Origin: Oceanirhabdus sp. W0125-5
GTDB taxonomy: Bacteria > Bacillota > Clostridia > Clostridiales > Clostridiaceae
Direction of reading: 5' to 3'
Assembly (NCBI RefSeq): GCF_027938815.1
Contig: NZ_CP115913.1
Span: 5,490,001-5,554,000 of the forward strand
Length of the DNA stretch: 64,000 nt
The position numbers and the translations under genes are program-made. Positions 1 through 9,105 of this stretch are shown here, in pieces. The first letter of the stretch is position 1. Each line of letters starts with the position of its first letter. The notes under the pieces were generated by a model, which saw only the letters and a list, made by a program, of their open reading frames with translations, searched no databases and was not told the DNA's origin.

Positions 1-364
1 CATGGTGTGCCACTTGGTTACAAACTTCTAAAAGAAGAGCAAAAACAAATTGTGCTACCGCATTTGTCCCATAGGCTGGAATATTTGTTACCTTCATTCC
101 AAACTCACTTGCTGCCTCTATATCAACAACATTGTACCCAGTTGCTAACACCCCAATATATTTAACATGCTTAACCTTTTCTAGTATATCTCTAGTAAGT
201 TCAGTCTTATTAGTTATAACAATTTCAGCATCTCCAATATTCTCAATTATCTTATTATCAGGAGTACTATCGTAAATAATCACTTCTTCCCCTAACTCTC
301 TAAATCCGTCCCAACTTAAATCACCTGGATTCAATCCATATCCATCTAAAATAACTATACCCAT
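1..364 (-). CDS. D-2-hydroxyacid dehydrogenase, N-terminal part (cut by window edge)
   Basis: Only the first about 121 codons are present; the rest lies outside the window. The ATG at 362-364 follows a strong GAGGAGGGG ribosome binding site. The translation opens MGIVILDGYGLNPGD and continues through ITNKTELT and YIGVLATGYNVVDIEAA to PAYGTNAVAQFVFALLLE, the usual N-terminal substrate-binding half of NAD-dependent D-isomer-specific 2-hydroxyacid dehydrogenases (glycerate/hydroxypyruvate reductase type). The family reduces 2-oxoacids with NAD(P)H in the cytoplasm. The NAD-binding GxGxxG and catalytic His are not visible, so the substrate cannot be assigned. It lies downstream of manA on the same strand, separated by a palindrome. 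Confidence 0.85.
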   Translation of the reverse strand, partial: MGIVILDGYGLNPGDLSWDGFRELGEEVIIYDSTPDNKIIENIGDAEIVITNKTELTRDILEKVKHVKYIGVLATGYNVVDIEAASEFGMKVTNIPAYGTNAVAQFVFALLLEVCNQVAHH

Positions 365-387
365 TTTTCCCCTCCTCATGATTTTAG

Positions 388-416
388 TACCAAAGTTATT
401 AAATAACTTTGGTACC
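388..416. repeat. Perfect 29-bp palindrome between manA and the dehydrogenase
   Basis: Arms of 14 bases (GTACCAAAGTTATT and its complement) flank one central A, giving a perfect inverted repeat just 3' of manA. On the minus strand only a weak TAAAA follows, so it is a poor intrinsic terminator. It could be a protein-binding site or an RNA processing hairpin. Seen directly; function unknown. Confidence 0.7.
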
Positions 417-438
417 AGTGTATTAATATATATCTTTA

Positions 439-1419
439 CTATTTTACTACATTCATAAGTATTTCTTTTTTCACCTTCTCAACATCAGGTACATAACTCT
501 TAAGCAGTTTCATCTCTCCAACTAACTCATATTCTCCAAGAGCTGCTGGAATCATAACACTATCTCCTTTATTAATATCTACTTCTCCATCTTTATATTT
601 GACTTTTCCTTCTCCCTCAACGCAGGTGAAGGCATAGAATCTCTCATTATCACTTACTTCCTTAATACAAGTACTTACATCATACAGTTCAAGGGAAAAA
701 TCCTTACATAAGCATAGATAACTTTTACTAAATCCTTCCCCCTCCAATTTTACCCCTGTACTCTTCTTACCAATTAAACTTAAATCAACCACATCTAAAG
801 CTTTCTCTACATGTAATTCTCTTCCTCTATCATAATCATACACTCTATATGTTGTATCACTGTTCTGTTGAATCTCAGCTATTATTACTCCCTCACCAAT
901 AGCATGAATTAATCCACTCTTAACGAAGTAGACATCACCTTTTTCAACTAATATTTTATTCATATGAGGTTCAAGATTTCCCCTCTCAATTGCAGCTTTG
1001 AACTGCTCCTTAGTACATCCTTCTTTAGTTCCTACAACTAAATTTGCTCCTTCAAATGCCTCAACCACATACCACACTTCTGTCTTTCCCATCTCACCTT
1101 CAACCTTCATACCATACTCATCATCAGGGTGAACTTGCACAGATAAACTTTCCTTAGCATTAATTAGTTTTATTAATAATGGAAACCAATCAGAAGATAT
1201 TTTACTTCCTATTAGTTCAGCGCCCTTTTCTTCAATAAGCTCATCCAATTTCATTCCTTCAAATTCACCATTTGCTACCACACTTGTTCCATTCTTATGA
1301 CAAGCAATATCCCAACTTTCTCCTATATTTCCTTCAGGCATATTATCTCTGAATAACTCAAAATCTCTTCCACCCCAAATTTTTTCAAAATATATATTTT
1401 TAAATTTTAATGGATACAT
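439..1419 (-). CDS. manA: Mannose-6-phosphate isomerase, class I
   Basis: Interconverts fructose-6-phosphate and mannose-6-phosphate in the cytoplasm; a zinc enzyme of the type I PMI cupin family. The protein has 326 residues, the short bacterial form. Visible landmarks are IYFEKIWGG near the N-terminus, QVHPDD at 95-100 (zinc ligand H97), KTEVWYV with E114, GLIHAIGEG with H172, and DTTYRVYDYDR with the likely catalytic R192. The C-terminal part is the usual second cupin barrel. The start ATG has GGAGGG eight bases upstream. It is the best-supported metabolic gene in the window and may share a transcript with the dehydrogenase downstream. Confidence 0.93.
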   Translation of the reverse strand: MYPLKFKNIYFEKIWGGRDFELFRDNMPEGNIGESWDIACHKNGTSVVANGEFEGMKLDELIEEKGAELIGSKISSDWFPLLIKLINAKESLSVQVHPDDEYGMKVEGEMGKTEVWYVVEAFEGANLVVGTKEGCTKEQFKAAIERGNLEPHMNKILVEKGDVYFVKSGLIHAIGEGVIIAEIQQNSDTTYRVYDYDRGRELHVEKALDVVDLSLIGKKSTGVKLEGEGFSKSYLCLCKDFSLELYDVSTCIKEVSDNERFYAFTCVEGEGKVKYKDGEVDINKGDSVMIPAALGEYELVGEMKLLKSYVPDVEKVKKEILMNVVK

Positions 1420-1524
1420 TAAATAAACCCTCCCACAAATCTATTATTATAATCAATTTTCAATATCCTCTTGTTTCTCACTTCATTATACTATATTACC
1501 CTTCTTTTTTCTAAAATTCTAAAT

Positions 1525-1555
1525 TAAAAAGCACCAAGTCTTTAAACTTAGTGCC
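1525..1555 (-). terminator. Intrinsic terminator after the Nudix gene
   Basis: On the minus strand GGCACTAAGT pairs with ACTTGGTGC around a short loop and is followed by TTTTT. It begins directly past the Nudix stop codon. Confidence 0.85.
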
Positions 1556-1556
1556 T

Positions 1557-2057
1557 TTACCCATTTAAAAATTCATATGCTTTTTTAACCATCTTAAAAT
1601 GATCCTTATGCCATTCTTCAATTTCATGATAATCATAAAATCCCACTTCAGTACTTTCAAAGGATGTTTTCAAATTACCATCAATAACTTCACAATGAAA
1701 TAAAATGTGATATGTAGTATGCGGTTGTCCACATTCACCAGGCAACCTTGTAAATATATCTATAATCTCTTTTACTTCTACATTAAGCCCTGTTTCTTCA
1801 TAGATTTCCCTTTTTACAGATTCCTGAGGACTTTCTCCTATTTCTGCCCATCCACCAGGTATTGCCCATGAATTATCATCTACTCTTCTTTCTAAAAGAA
1901 TCTTTCCTTCTTTATTAAAAACTACTCCATTAACTCCAACTTTAGGAGTTATATAACCTAATTCATATCTTAAACGATCATACTCATTTTCTGCATAACA
2001 TAAACCAAGTTGTGCTATTGATCTTACTTCATCTAAAAGCTCTAAAATATTTTTCAT
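1557..2057 (-). CDS. Nudix hydrolase with N-terminal helical extension
   Basis: Cytoplasmic pyrophosphohydrolase of the Nudix family. The Nudix box is complete: G69, E75, then REIYEETGL at 83-91, matching Gx5Ex7REUxEExGU. The first 40 residues (ILELLDEVRSIAQLGL...YD) resemble the N-terminal domain of ADP-ribose/nucleotide-sugar Nudix proteins, so a nucleotide-diphosphate-sugar substrate is plausible but not proven. The start was set at 2057 because AGGAG lies seven bases before this ATG; a GTG five codons upstream lies inside that ribosome binding site. The GNAT gene ends 33 bases upstream, so the two are probably co-transcribed. Confidence 0.9.
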   Translation of the reverse strand: MKNILELLDEVRSIAQLGLCYAENEYDRLRYELGYITPKVGVNGVVFNKEGKILLERRVDDNSWAIPGGWAEIGESPQESVKREIYEETGLNVEVKEIIDIFTRLPGECGQPHTTYHILFHCEVIDGNLKTSFESTEVGFYDYHEIEEWHKDHFKMVKKAYEFLNG

Positions 2058-2090
2058 TCCTATACTCCTCACAGTTGTAAATTAAATGCC

Positions 2091-2615
2091 CTATATCTCA
2101 TTTTCAAGAATAGAGTAAATCGTGCTTCCAAACCATTCTCCTCTTAGAATTCTTGTATCCCTTAAAGTTCCTTCTTTCTTCATACCAATTCTCTCCATGA
2201 TTTTTTCTGAAGCAATATTATTGGCATTACAGTTTGCTTGTATTCTATGTGCATTCAATTTATCAAACCCAAATTTAAGTAATGCTCTTGCTGCTTCTGT
2301 AGCAATACCCTTTCCAGTATGTTCTTGACTTAATCCCCATCCAATTTCCCATTCTCTTATTGGTTTATCAATACACCATACAAGGACAGTGCCTAAAGGT
2401 TCCCCATCTTCTGCTCTTGTAATTAAGAATCTATAATTGTCTTTACTATTATTTTTTTCTAAAATCCCCTCAAATTTTTCTCTAGTTTCCTCTTCTGTAG
2501 GTATACTATCTCTCTCGTACTTTATATAGAATTCATTCTGTTCAAGCTTTTTAAAAAACTTGTAATCCTTATCATTAAACTCTCTCAATATTAATCTCTC
2601 TGTTTTTATATCCAT
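2091..2615 (-). CDS. GNAT N-acetyltransferase, RimJ/RimL-like
   Basis: A 174-residue single-domain acetyl-CoA-dependent acetyltransferase. The opening IKTERLILREFNDKD is the hallmark of RimJ/RimL-like members. The acetyl-CoA loop is EHTGKGIATEA, followed by NAHRIQANCNANNIASEKIMERIGMKKEGTLRD, typical of motif B. Such enzymes acetylate protein N-termini, amino acids or small molecules; the substrate cannot be read from sequence. The ATG is preceded by GGGAGGGG. It is the first gene of a likely pair with the Nudix hydrolase. Confidence 0.88.
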   Translation of the reverse strand: MDIKTERLILREFNDKDYKFFKKLEQNEFYIKYERDSIPTEEETREKFEGILEKNNSKDNYRFLITRAEDGEPLGTVLVWCIDKPIREWEIGWGLSQEHTGKGIATEAARALLKFGFDKLNAHRIQANCNANNIASEKIMERIGMKKEGTLRDTRILRGEWFGSTIYSILENEI

Positions 2616-2646
2616 ATCATTACCCCTCCCTTAATATAAAATATTT

Positions 2647-2685
2647 AAAACACTCCTATATTTTACCATAACATGAGAGTGTTTT
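2647..2685 (-). terminator. Hairpin after the PHP gene
   Basis: AAAACACTC and GAGTGTTTT form a 9-bp stem with a loop of about 21 bases, ending in TTTTAAATATTTT on the minus strand. It lies just past the PHP stop codon. The long loop makes it a moderate candidate. Confidence 0.5.
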
Positions 2686-2693
2686 AATAATTT

Positions 2694-4019
2694 CTATATT
2701 TCGTTGTACTTTAAAAACACAGGTGAAGAAATTCCAATTTTATCATTCTTTAAAAATACCTTTACTAAATACCATGTATTCTCAATAGAAGTGTTAATAT
2801 CTACTATGCATTTAAATACTCCTGATTCCCCAAAATTATGTTCATGTACTACAACCCCACCATTTGAGATTAGTTGAACCTTTTCAATATCAACCATCTT
2901 ATCCTGAACATTGATCTCAACTCTTAAACGTTCTCCCACCTTTACATTTATAATACTCCCCATCCAATATCCATCTACCTTAAATGATAATTTGAGGGTT
3001 TTAGATTCTGTTGAAAACACCCTTCGCATCTTCATTGCTCCTATTAACTCTTCTTTTGTTAAGTTTTCTGCAAAAATACCTGTAAGATTTTCTGCCTCCC
3101 CCCAATTACTATCGTGATTATCCTGACCATTTATTGCTCCAAATATCCACCCATCATCCAGCGCCTTATAATACCTCTCTTCACATCTGTTATATTTTCG
3201 TGGTGGACAACCATTTCCATATTCATATAAGAGAATATTTTTATTAAATGGACTATCACATTTAAGTGTTCCAACTCTTTTAAATGGATGATTTACAGAA
3301 AGTAAAATATCTTCATGAGAATGTATCCACTGGATCATATCTTTAATCATGAATTTCTTCTTACTTACTAACTCATCACAATTAAAAAAGTTAATATGAC
3401 CCCAAAATACTGTACTAAGTTCATATCCAGCTAATGCAACAAAATCATCATATTTAAAATTTATCTGCTCTGCTTCAAGCTTAGTCATCTCCCATTTGGG
3501 ATATTTACATCCATGAAATGATATGGAGTTATCGTAACTAGAATTATTCTTTAAAAGTCTTCCAACATGATCACTTATCATCAAGAAATGTAATCCATTA
3601 CCTCTTGCACATTCAAATGCATCTGTTGGAGTTCCCTTTCCATCAGAATATGAGGTGTGTGAATGCGGATTTCCGTAATAAATATTGTATTTTTTATTTT
3701 TATCTATAATATAAAACACCCAATTAATATGAAATTCACCATTTTTCCTATCAGGAATAACCAATCTAACCTTATGTTCTCCATATTCCAACTCCTTTTC
3801 AGGTAAGTAATTTACCTGTAGAGCATCACTCCATTGAAACTTCACCATTTCATCATCTAAAAATAAACGAAGTTCAGCTCTATAAAAATCCTCATATATA
3901 TTCTCAAAACCTACAGTAATTTGTGGTCTTCTGTCATGAGTACATGATAAATCATGAGGATGTGTTTTATATTCACATTTAATAATTTTGTTTGAATCTA
4001 TAGAACGTAATATACTCAT
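2694..4019 (-). CDS. PHP-domain phosphoesterase, CehA/McbA-like
   Basis: Residues from about 114 onward carry a PHP domain: GNPHSHTSYSDG with H119 and H121, then LMISDHVG with D150 and H151, the metal-binding pattern of CehA/McbA-type metallohydrolases. The first 110 residues look like an extra beta-rich domain, and the last 80 are also beta-rich. No signal peptide or membrane helix is seen. PHP proteins cleave phosphoesters using two or three metal ions; the substrate here is unknown. The start is placed at 4019, where AGAGG lies eight bases upstream, rather than at a GTG seven codons earlier that has no ribosome binding site. Monocistronic, with hairpins on both sides. Confidence 0.8.
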   Translation of the reverse strand: MSILRSIDSNKIIKCEYKTHPHDLSCTHDRRPQITVGFENIYEDFYRAELRLFLDDEMVKFQWSDALQVNYLPEKELEYGEHKVRLVIPDRKNGEFHINWVFYIIDKNKKYNIYYGNPHSHTSYSDGKGTPTDAFECARGNGLHFLMISDHVGRLLKNNSSYDNSISFHGCKYPKWEMTKLEAEQINFKYDDFVALAGYELSTVFWGHINFFNCDELVSKKKFMIKDMIQWIHSHEDILLSVNHPFKRVGTLKCDSPFNKNILLYEYGNGCPPRKYNRCEERYYKALDDGWIFGAINGQDNHDSNWGEAENLTGIFAENLTKEELIGAMKMRRVFSTESKTLKLSFKVDGYWMGSIINVKVGERLRVEINVQDKMVDIEKVQLISNGGVVVHEHNFGESGVFKCIVDINTSIENTWYLVKVFLKNDKIGISSPVFLKYNEI

Positions 4020-4130
4020 AATTAAACCTCTTAATAGCACTTATTATTCTTGTTTTATTTATAAAAAACTCCTATAATCTATACTATTAAACTCATTAGC
4101 TTATTGATTGCAAATATTAAAAATAGTTAC

Positions 4131-4154
4131 AAAAAAAGCACGGTTACCCGTGCC
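4131..4154 (-). terminator. Strong intrinsic terminator after the TetM-like gene
   Basis: Minus strand GCACGG, GT, AACCGTGC-type stem followed by seven T residues, about 20 bases past the stop codon. Confidence 0.92.
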
Positions 4155-4174
4155 TTTACTATCCTCTCATTTTT

Positions 4175-6130
4175 CTACTTTAAACAATGCATCTCCTCTT
4201 CTGCCCTATCCCAAGTTACAAGATAACTTTGCCCTTTAGAGCAGAAAATTGAGGTAGATGAATATTCTGGATCTGCATTTTTGTTATATCCTATTCTTTC
4301 TATTACTTCTTTTGTATTATGACAAGGATAGTACCCTGAAAAAACAAGAGTTATGGTGCCTCTTCCCCCTGTAAATGCTATTAGCTCTGTACTATAATTC
4401 ATAAATGTTGCTACAGGTGCTTTCCCAATTATTATTACTTTATTACCAATATTATTTGGAGGATTAAAGTCCCCCTTTGCTCTTTGAATATCTGATAATA
4501 CTCTTCCCATATGATCAATATCAACCTTTATCTTAAATTCATAATAAGGTTCTAATAAGATATTTTCTGCCTTTTCAAGCCCCTGTCTTAAGGCTCTATA
4601 AGTAGCTTCCCTGAAATCGCCTCCACTAGTATGTTTATTATGCGCTCTACCAGTCATTAATGTTATCTTCAAATCTGTCAGTGATGAACCTGTTAACAGC
4701 CCATGATGTTCTCTCTCAAAAATATGATGGCGAATCAAGTTCATATGCCCTGTTGTTAGATAATCTGTGTGACACTTATTTTCAAAATGTATTCCTGAAT
4801 TTCTATCTGCTGGTTCAATCTTTAAATATACCTCTGCATAATGTCCTAGTGGCTCAAAGTGTCCATACCCATCCACTGATGAAGCTATACTTTCCTTATA
4901 TACAATCTCAGGTGGTCCAAAGTCTACCGTAAATCCAAATCTCTCTTTGACCATTTGTCCAAGTACTTCTAATTGAATTGTTCCCATAACATGGATATGT
5001 ATCTCCTGTACGCCCTCTTCCCACTTTACATTTAAAGCAGGATCCTCTGCATCCAATACCTTAAAAACTCTCAATACTTCTTTTATATTCAAAGACTCAT
5101 CAAAAATAACTTTTGATTTTAACGTTGGAATCATATCATAAACAGCTTTTTCTTTTAAACATCCTACCCCATCTCCTACTTCTGCTTCTGTTATTCCCAT
5201 AACTCCAAATATATCACCAGCTTCAACATATTCTACAGTTCTACTTTTAGTTCCATTATATAATCTAATTTGGGTAACCTTCTCACTTATTCTTTTCTCT
5301 TGCTTCCCATAACTTATCTCATCTCTAACTTTAAGACTACCACTCATAGCTTTTATAAAAGTTATCCGTACCCCATTCTCATCATGACGTATTTTAAAAA
5401 CTCTTCCTGAAAATTCTTCCTGCTCCATATAATCTGTATAAGTAAGAGCATCTATTTTATTAAAGAAACTCATAACACCTTCATCTTGAAGGGCAGAACC
5501 ATATGCACATGGATATATTTCATTACTTTTTATTAGTTTTATAAATGAATCAAGCCATATTTTTTTATGGTAATCACCTTCTAAATATCTTTCTAAAAGT
5601 ACCTCATTGCGTTCTGCAATGAACTCTATAAGCTCTTCATTAAACTCTCCTTCTGAGAAGTTTTCAGTTATATCACATACATTTTCAGTTAGGTTTTCCC
5701 TTATATCTTCAATAACTCTTTGAACATCAGCTCCAACTCTATCTATTTTATTAATAAAGAAAAATGTTGGTATCTTATGCTTTTTAAGAAGCTGCCAAAC
5801 AGTCTCTGTATGTCCTTCAACGCCTTCTACAGCACTGATAATTATTATTGCGTAATCCATAATCTGAATAGCTCTCTCCATCTCAGCAGAAAAATCTACA
5901 TGTCCAGGAGTATCTAATAAATAGTAGGTTGAATCATTATATTCTATTATACCTTGACCTGAGAATATAGTAATCCCTCTCTCCTTTTCCATATCATCAC
6001 TATCAAGAAAGGCATTTTTGTGATCTACCCTACCCCTCTCCCTTATTGTCTGTGTATGATAAAGCAGCTGTTCAGAAAATGTTGTTTTCCCAGCATCAAC
6101 ATGTGCTAATATCCCTATTGTTTTTTTCAT
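4175..6130 (-). CDS. TetM/EF-G-like translational GTPase
   Basis: A 651-residue ribosome-associated GTPase, about the length of TetM/TetO. GTPase motifs are AHVDAGKTT (9-17), RGITI (switch I), DTPGH (73-77) and NKID (127-130). The domain order fits EF-G through domains IV and V. The family removes tetracycline from ribosomes or acts in translation stress. The distal domain IV segment here reads GRAHNKHTSGGDF where TetM has the drug-contact loop YSPVSTPADF, so resistance should not be assumed. The ATG at 6130 has GAGGGATG upstream; a TTG five codons earlier overlaps that site. It is a single gene between terminators. Confidence 0.85.
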   Translation of the reverse strand: MKKTIGILAHVDAGKTTFSEQLLYHTQTIRERGRVDHKNAFLDSDDMEKERGITIFSGQGIIEYNDSTYYLLDTPGHVDFSAEMERAIQIMDYAIIIISAVEGVEGHTETVWQLLKKHKIPTFFFINKIDRVGADVQRVIEDIRENLTENVCDITENFSEGEFNEELIEFIAERNEVLLERYLEGDYHKKIWLDSFIKLIKSNEIYPCAYGSALQDEGVMSFFNKIDALTYTDYMEQEEFSGRVFKIRHDENGVRITFIKAMSGSLKVRDEISYGKQEKRISEKVTQIRLYNGTKSRTVEYVEAGDIFGVMGITEAEVGDGVGCLKEKAVYDMIPTLKSKVIFDESLNIKEVLRVFKVLDAEDPALNVKWEEGVQEIHIHVMGTIQLEVLGQMVKERFGFTVDFGPPEIVYKESIASSVDGYGHFEPLGHYAEVYLKIEPADRNSGIHFENKCHTDYLTTGHMNLIRHHIFEREHHGLLTGSSLTDLKITLMTGRAHNKHTSGGDFREATYRALRQGLEKAENILLEPYYEFKIKVDIDHMGRVLSDIQRAKGDFNPPNNIGNKVIIIGKAPVATFMNYSTELIAFTGGRGTITLVFSGYYPCHNTKEVIERIGYNKNADPEYSSTSIFCSKGQSYLVTWDRAEEEMHCLK

Positions 6131-6172
6131 AAAATCATCCCTCAATTTCTTTGATATTTATATTATATCAAA

Positions 6173-6200
6173 TGAAAGTCATCCAATAGGATGACTTTCA
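6173..6200 (-). terminator. Hairpin after the EEP hydrolase gene
   Basis: TGAAAGTCATCC and its complement form a perfect 12-bp stem with a 4-base loop. The minus strand then reads TTTGATATAATATAAA, which may also supply the TATAAT-like -10 region for the TetM-like gene. Confidence 0.7.
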
Positions 6201-6219
6201 TATAATTTAAATTTCTTTA

Positions 6220-7272
6220 TTAATCATTTTTCAACGAAAACTTAAGTGTTACAGGATTGTGATCTGAATTTTCAAATCCCAAATCACTAGTTTTAACTTC
6301 TATAACTTCAATATTATCTGATACTAAAAATCCATCTAATACTGTAATATAATTCTCACCCTTAACATAAGGTTTATCGTCATATCTGTTAGTTGGAGTT
6401 TTCTCATCTACAGCCCATTTATAGTTTGGGAAATCTACATCAATTTCTTTAACCCATTCTAGACGTTCTTTTCCTGGATTAAGCATGTCAGAATCTGATC
6501 CTGGCATTTCATGATTCCAATCTCCCCCTACTACAACATAATTACCTTTTTCATACTCTTCATTTAGATATTTCACTAAAAAATTCATTTGTTGATGACG
6601 TATAAATCCCCCTTTATCATAAGCAGACATATGGGTATTAATAATTACTAAATCCTTATCATCATTCAATTTATGACGTGTCTCAATAAAACACCGATCT
6701 AAAAGAGCAAGCTGTCTTGGCCACTTCTCCTCCCCAGGAAATTGGTAACGTATAGAAGAATCAATCTTATATTTGGAAAGCGTAACAAGACCACTCTTTA
6801 CATTACCCATAGGCTTAGTAATTGGTACTGGAACCCATGGAACTTTATAATTAATTGCATATGTATCACTATAATCTTTAAAAGAGTTGCTTAACCTCTC
6901 ATGTTGATTTATATGATAAGTTCTCTTTGACTTAAAATCTACCTCTTGTAATAAAATAAAATCATCTTCATTCTCTTCTAAGAATGAAGTTATTGATTCA
7001 AGATTAGAAAGAACCGTTTCTTTACTACTTGCTCTTGAACCAGTTCCTCCATCCATGAAAAAATCTTGTTCTTTATCAAGTCCACAATAACCAATATTAA
7101 ATATTGTTGCTGCAAATTCATATGATTCTATATCTTCATTAGATTTTTGATTAATTTCTAAAGTTATCTTTGGCTCAGGCTTATAATCAGTTACTGTCAT
7201 AAATACAAAGTATCCCGCCACTAAAATTGCAATTGTTACTACTACCATTAACAAATATTTGATCTTCTTCAC
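6220..7272 (-). CDS. Membrane-anchored endonuclease/exonuclease/phosphatase-family hydrolase
   Basis: 350 residues. A single hydrophobic segment (residues about 5-26) anchors or exports the protein. The remainder has the EEP (DNase I-like) pattern: FILLQEVDF (catalytic Glu), IINTHMSAYD, VVVGGDWNHEMP and the closing NSDHNPV with the catalytic Asp-His. It would act outside the membrane as a metal-dependent phosphodiesterase or phosphatase, perhaps on extracellular nucleic acid or phospholipid headgroups. Translation starts at a GTG with AGGAGTGG upstream. Single gene with its own terminator. The superfamily is clear; the substrate is not. Confidence 0.82.
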   Translation of the reverse strand: MKKIKYLLMVVVTIAILVAGYFVFMTVTDYKPEPKITLEINQKSNEDIESYEFAATIFNIGYCGLDKEQDFFMDGGTGSRASSKETVLSNLESITSFLEENEDDFILLQEVDFKSKRTYHINQHERLSNSFKDYSDTYAINYKVPWVPVPITKPMGNVKSGLVTLSKYKIDSSIRYQFPGEEKWPRQLALLDRCFIETRHKLNDDKDLVIINTHMSAYDKGGFIRHQQMNFLVKYLNEEYEKGNYVVVGGDWNHEMPGSDSDMLNPGKERLEWVKEIDVDFPNYKWAVDEKTPTNRYDDKPYVKGENYITVLDGFLVSDNIEVIEVKTSDLGFENSDHNPVTLKFSLKND

Positions 7273-7424
7273 TTTACCACTCCTAACAACAAAAATATTA
7301 AATATAGTATTATTACTAGAATTACTTATACTTCTTTACATTATTAAATTTCATTACATTATTATCCATATACTTTATTATAACAAATTATGAACAATTT
7401 TTTAATAAAATATTAAGTTAACAA

Positions 7425-7452
7425 ACAAAACCACCATATCAGGTGGTCTTGT
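7425..7452 (-). terminator. Intrinsic terminator after the histidine kinase gene
   Basis: Minus strand ACAAGACCACC pairs with GGTGGTTTTGT across a 6-base loop, directly past the kinase stop codon. Confidence 0.8.
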
Positions 7453-7457
7453 TATTA

Positions 7458-8852
7458 TTAAATATCAGAGAATTCAATATTAATTTTCTCTTTTATATAA
7501 TCATCTTTTTCCATTAATATATTTAACTTTTCACTTGAGCATGCTTTACAAACTGGCAACTTCAATTTAAATTCACTTCCCTTACCATATTCACTTTTTA
7601 AAGATATTGTACCCTCTTGCATCTCTACTAAAGATTTAACTATAGATAATCCTATACCACTCCCCTCGTGAGTTCTTGTAAAAGATTTATCTACCTGTCT
7701 AAATCTATTAAAGATCAAGTCAATATTTTCTTCTTCTATACCTATACCTGTATCCTTTATAACGATCTTAACATTATCACCTTCATCAAAGATATGAACA
7801 AATATACTTCCACCTTCTGGAGTGAATTTTACAGCATTTGATAACAAATTAAGTATAATTCTATCCATACTATCCAAATGACAACAGACCATTATTTCCT
7901 CAACCTCAGTGTCAAACTCTATATTCAACCCTTTATTCTCAATATAATCCACTACAGATGATGTAATATCTTCAACTACAGATACAATATTATGCTTATC
8001 CATCTTTATATCAAAATATCCTGAATCAATCTTTGTAATATCCAATAAATTATTTATTAATCTCAGTAATCTATAACCATTTTGTTTTAGTGCTTTAAAA
8101 CTCTTATTATTCTTATGTCCAAGCTCTTGAGCTGTATTTTCGAGAAGCTGTATTGATGCTAAAATAATTGTTAATGGAGTTCGTAATTCATGAGATAGAT
8201 TAGAAAAGAATTCGTCTTTAAGCTTTTCATGCTCTATTTTTTCTCTTAATTTCTTTTCTTCTAAATTAACTTTTTCTTCTAACTCTAAGATTTTCTTTTT
8301 TTCAGTAACATTTTCACATATAACTAATGCATAATTTTTACCTTTCACCTCTATACTTCTACCATGTATTTCCATGTCAATTACTTGTCCATTTTCTCTG
8401 AAAAACATTTCTTCTATAATGGGCTCAAAATATCTTCCTTCTTTTACAGCATCATACCTTTCTTCTCCTATTACATCTATATTGAATTTCACAAAATCTT
8501 CTACATTTCTTCCGATTATTTCAGATGGGTCTTTATACCCAAAAATCTCTGCTGCTTTTTTGTTCAAATATATAAACTTTAATTTTCTATGTACAAAAAC
8601 GGCATTAGGTGCGGACTCGATTATTTCTTCAAATAATTCAATCCTGTTATCTTTTTTTATATACTTTCTTTCTTTTGTCCTTGTTATAAATAAGAATACA
8701 TTTATTATTAATAATATAATAAATATACTAATAACAATAATATAATTTAGTTTAATATTATTACAATAAAATATTAAACCTATTAATATTGCTAGACAGT
8801 TAATTAAGTTACCAATCATAAGCTGCCTCTTGTATATCTTTTGTAATTTCAT
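7458..8852 (-). CDS. Orphan PAS-domain sensor histidine kinase
   Basis: 464 residues. Two membrane helices (about 12-30 and 36-57) with almost no external loop are followed by a PAS domain (about 75-185), a short coiled coil, the dimerisation/phosphoacceptor helix NLSHELRTPL with H221, and a HATPase domain with NLLSNAVKF, DTGIGI and EGSGIGLSIVKSL. The tail is unusual, with CKACSSEKL after the ATPase fold. The start is at 8852, with AGGAGG seven bases upstream; an ATG 14 codons earlier lacks a ribosome binding site. No response regulator is adjacent, so the partner is elsewhere. The signal is probably sensed in the membrane or by the PAS pocket. Confidence 0.9.
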   Translation of the reverse strand: MKLQKIYKRQLMIGNLINCLAILIGLIFYCNNIKLNYIIVISIFIILLIINVFLFITRTKERKYIKKDNRIELFEEIIESAPNAVFVHRKLKFIYLNKKAAEIFGYKDPSEIIGRNVEDFVKFNIDVIGEERYDAVKEGRYFEPIIEEMFFRENGQVIDMEIHGRSIEVKGKNYALVICENVTEKKKILELEEKVNLEEKKLREKIEHEKLKDEFFSNLSHELRTPLTIILASIQLLENTAQELGHKNNKSFKALKQNGYRLLRLINNLLDITKIDSGYFDIKMDKHNIVSVVEDITSSVVDYIENKGLNIEFDTEVEEIMVCCHLDSMDRIILNLLSNAVKFTPEGGSIFVHIFDEGDNVKIVIKDTGIGIEEENIDLIFNRFRQVDKSFTRTHEGSGIGLSIVKSLVEMQEGTISLKSEYGKGSEFKLKLPVCKACSSEKLNILMEKDDYIKEKINIEFSDI

Positions 8853-9105
8853 TAATATCCTCCTAAAGAGTTTTCTAAATATCATTAAATACATTTACAG
8901 TTTACCACATTTAACACTGTTTAGTAATAATATCAATGTATCTAATATTAATATGGTAAATATAATTAAGATTTCTTATATATAACTTTATCAATATTAT
9001 GTATTTGAAGTTTAATATTGGTTATTATATAATTAACATTATACAGTTTAACACTATTTGGTTATAACTTTATTGTTGTAATCATTAGTTTATATGGAGG
9101 TGAGT

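Noticed and set aside
6146..6219. Tetracycline-type attenuator upstream of the TetM-like gene
   Set aside because: The hairpin is the terminator of the upstream gene and no leader ORF with a ribosome binding site was found.
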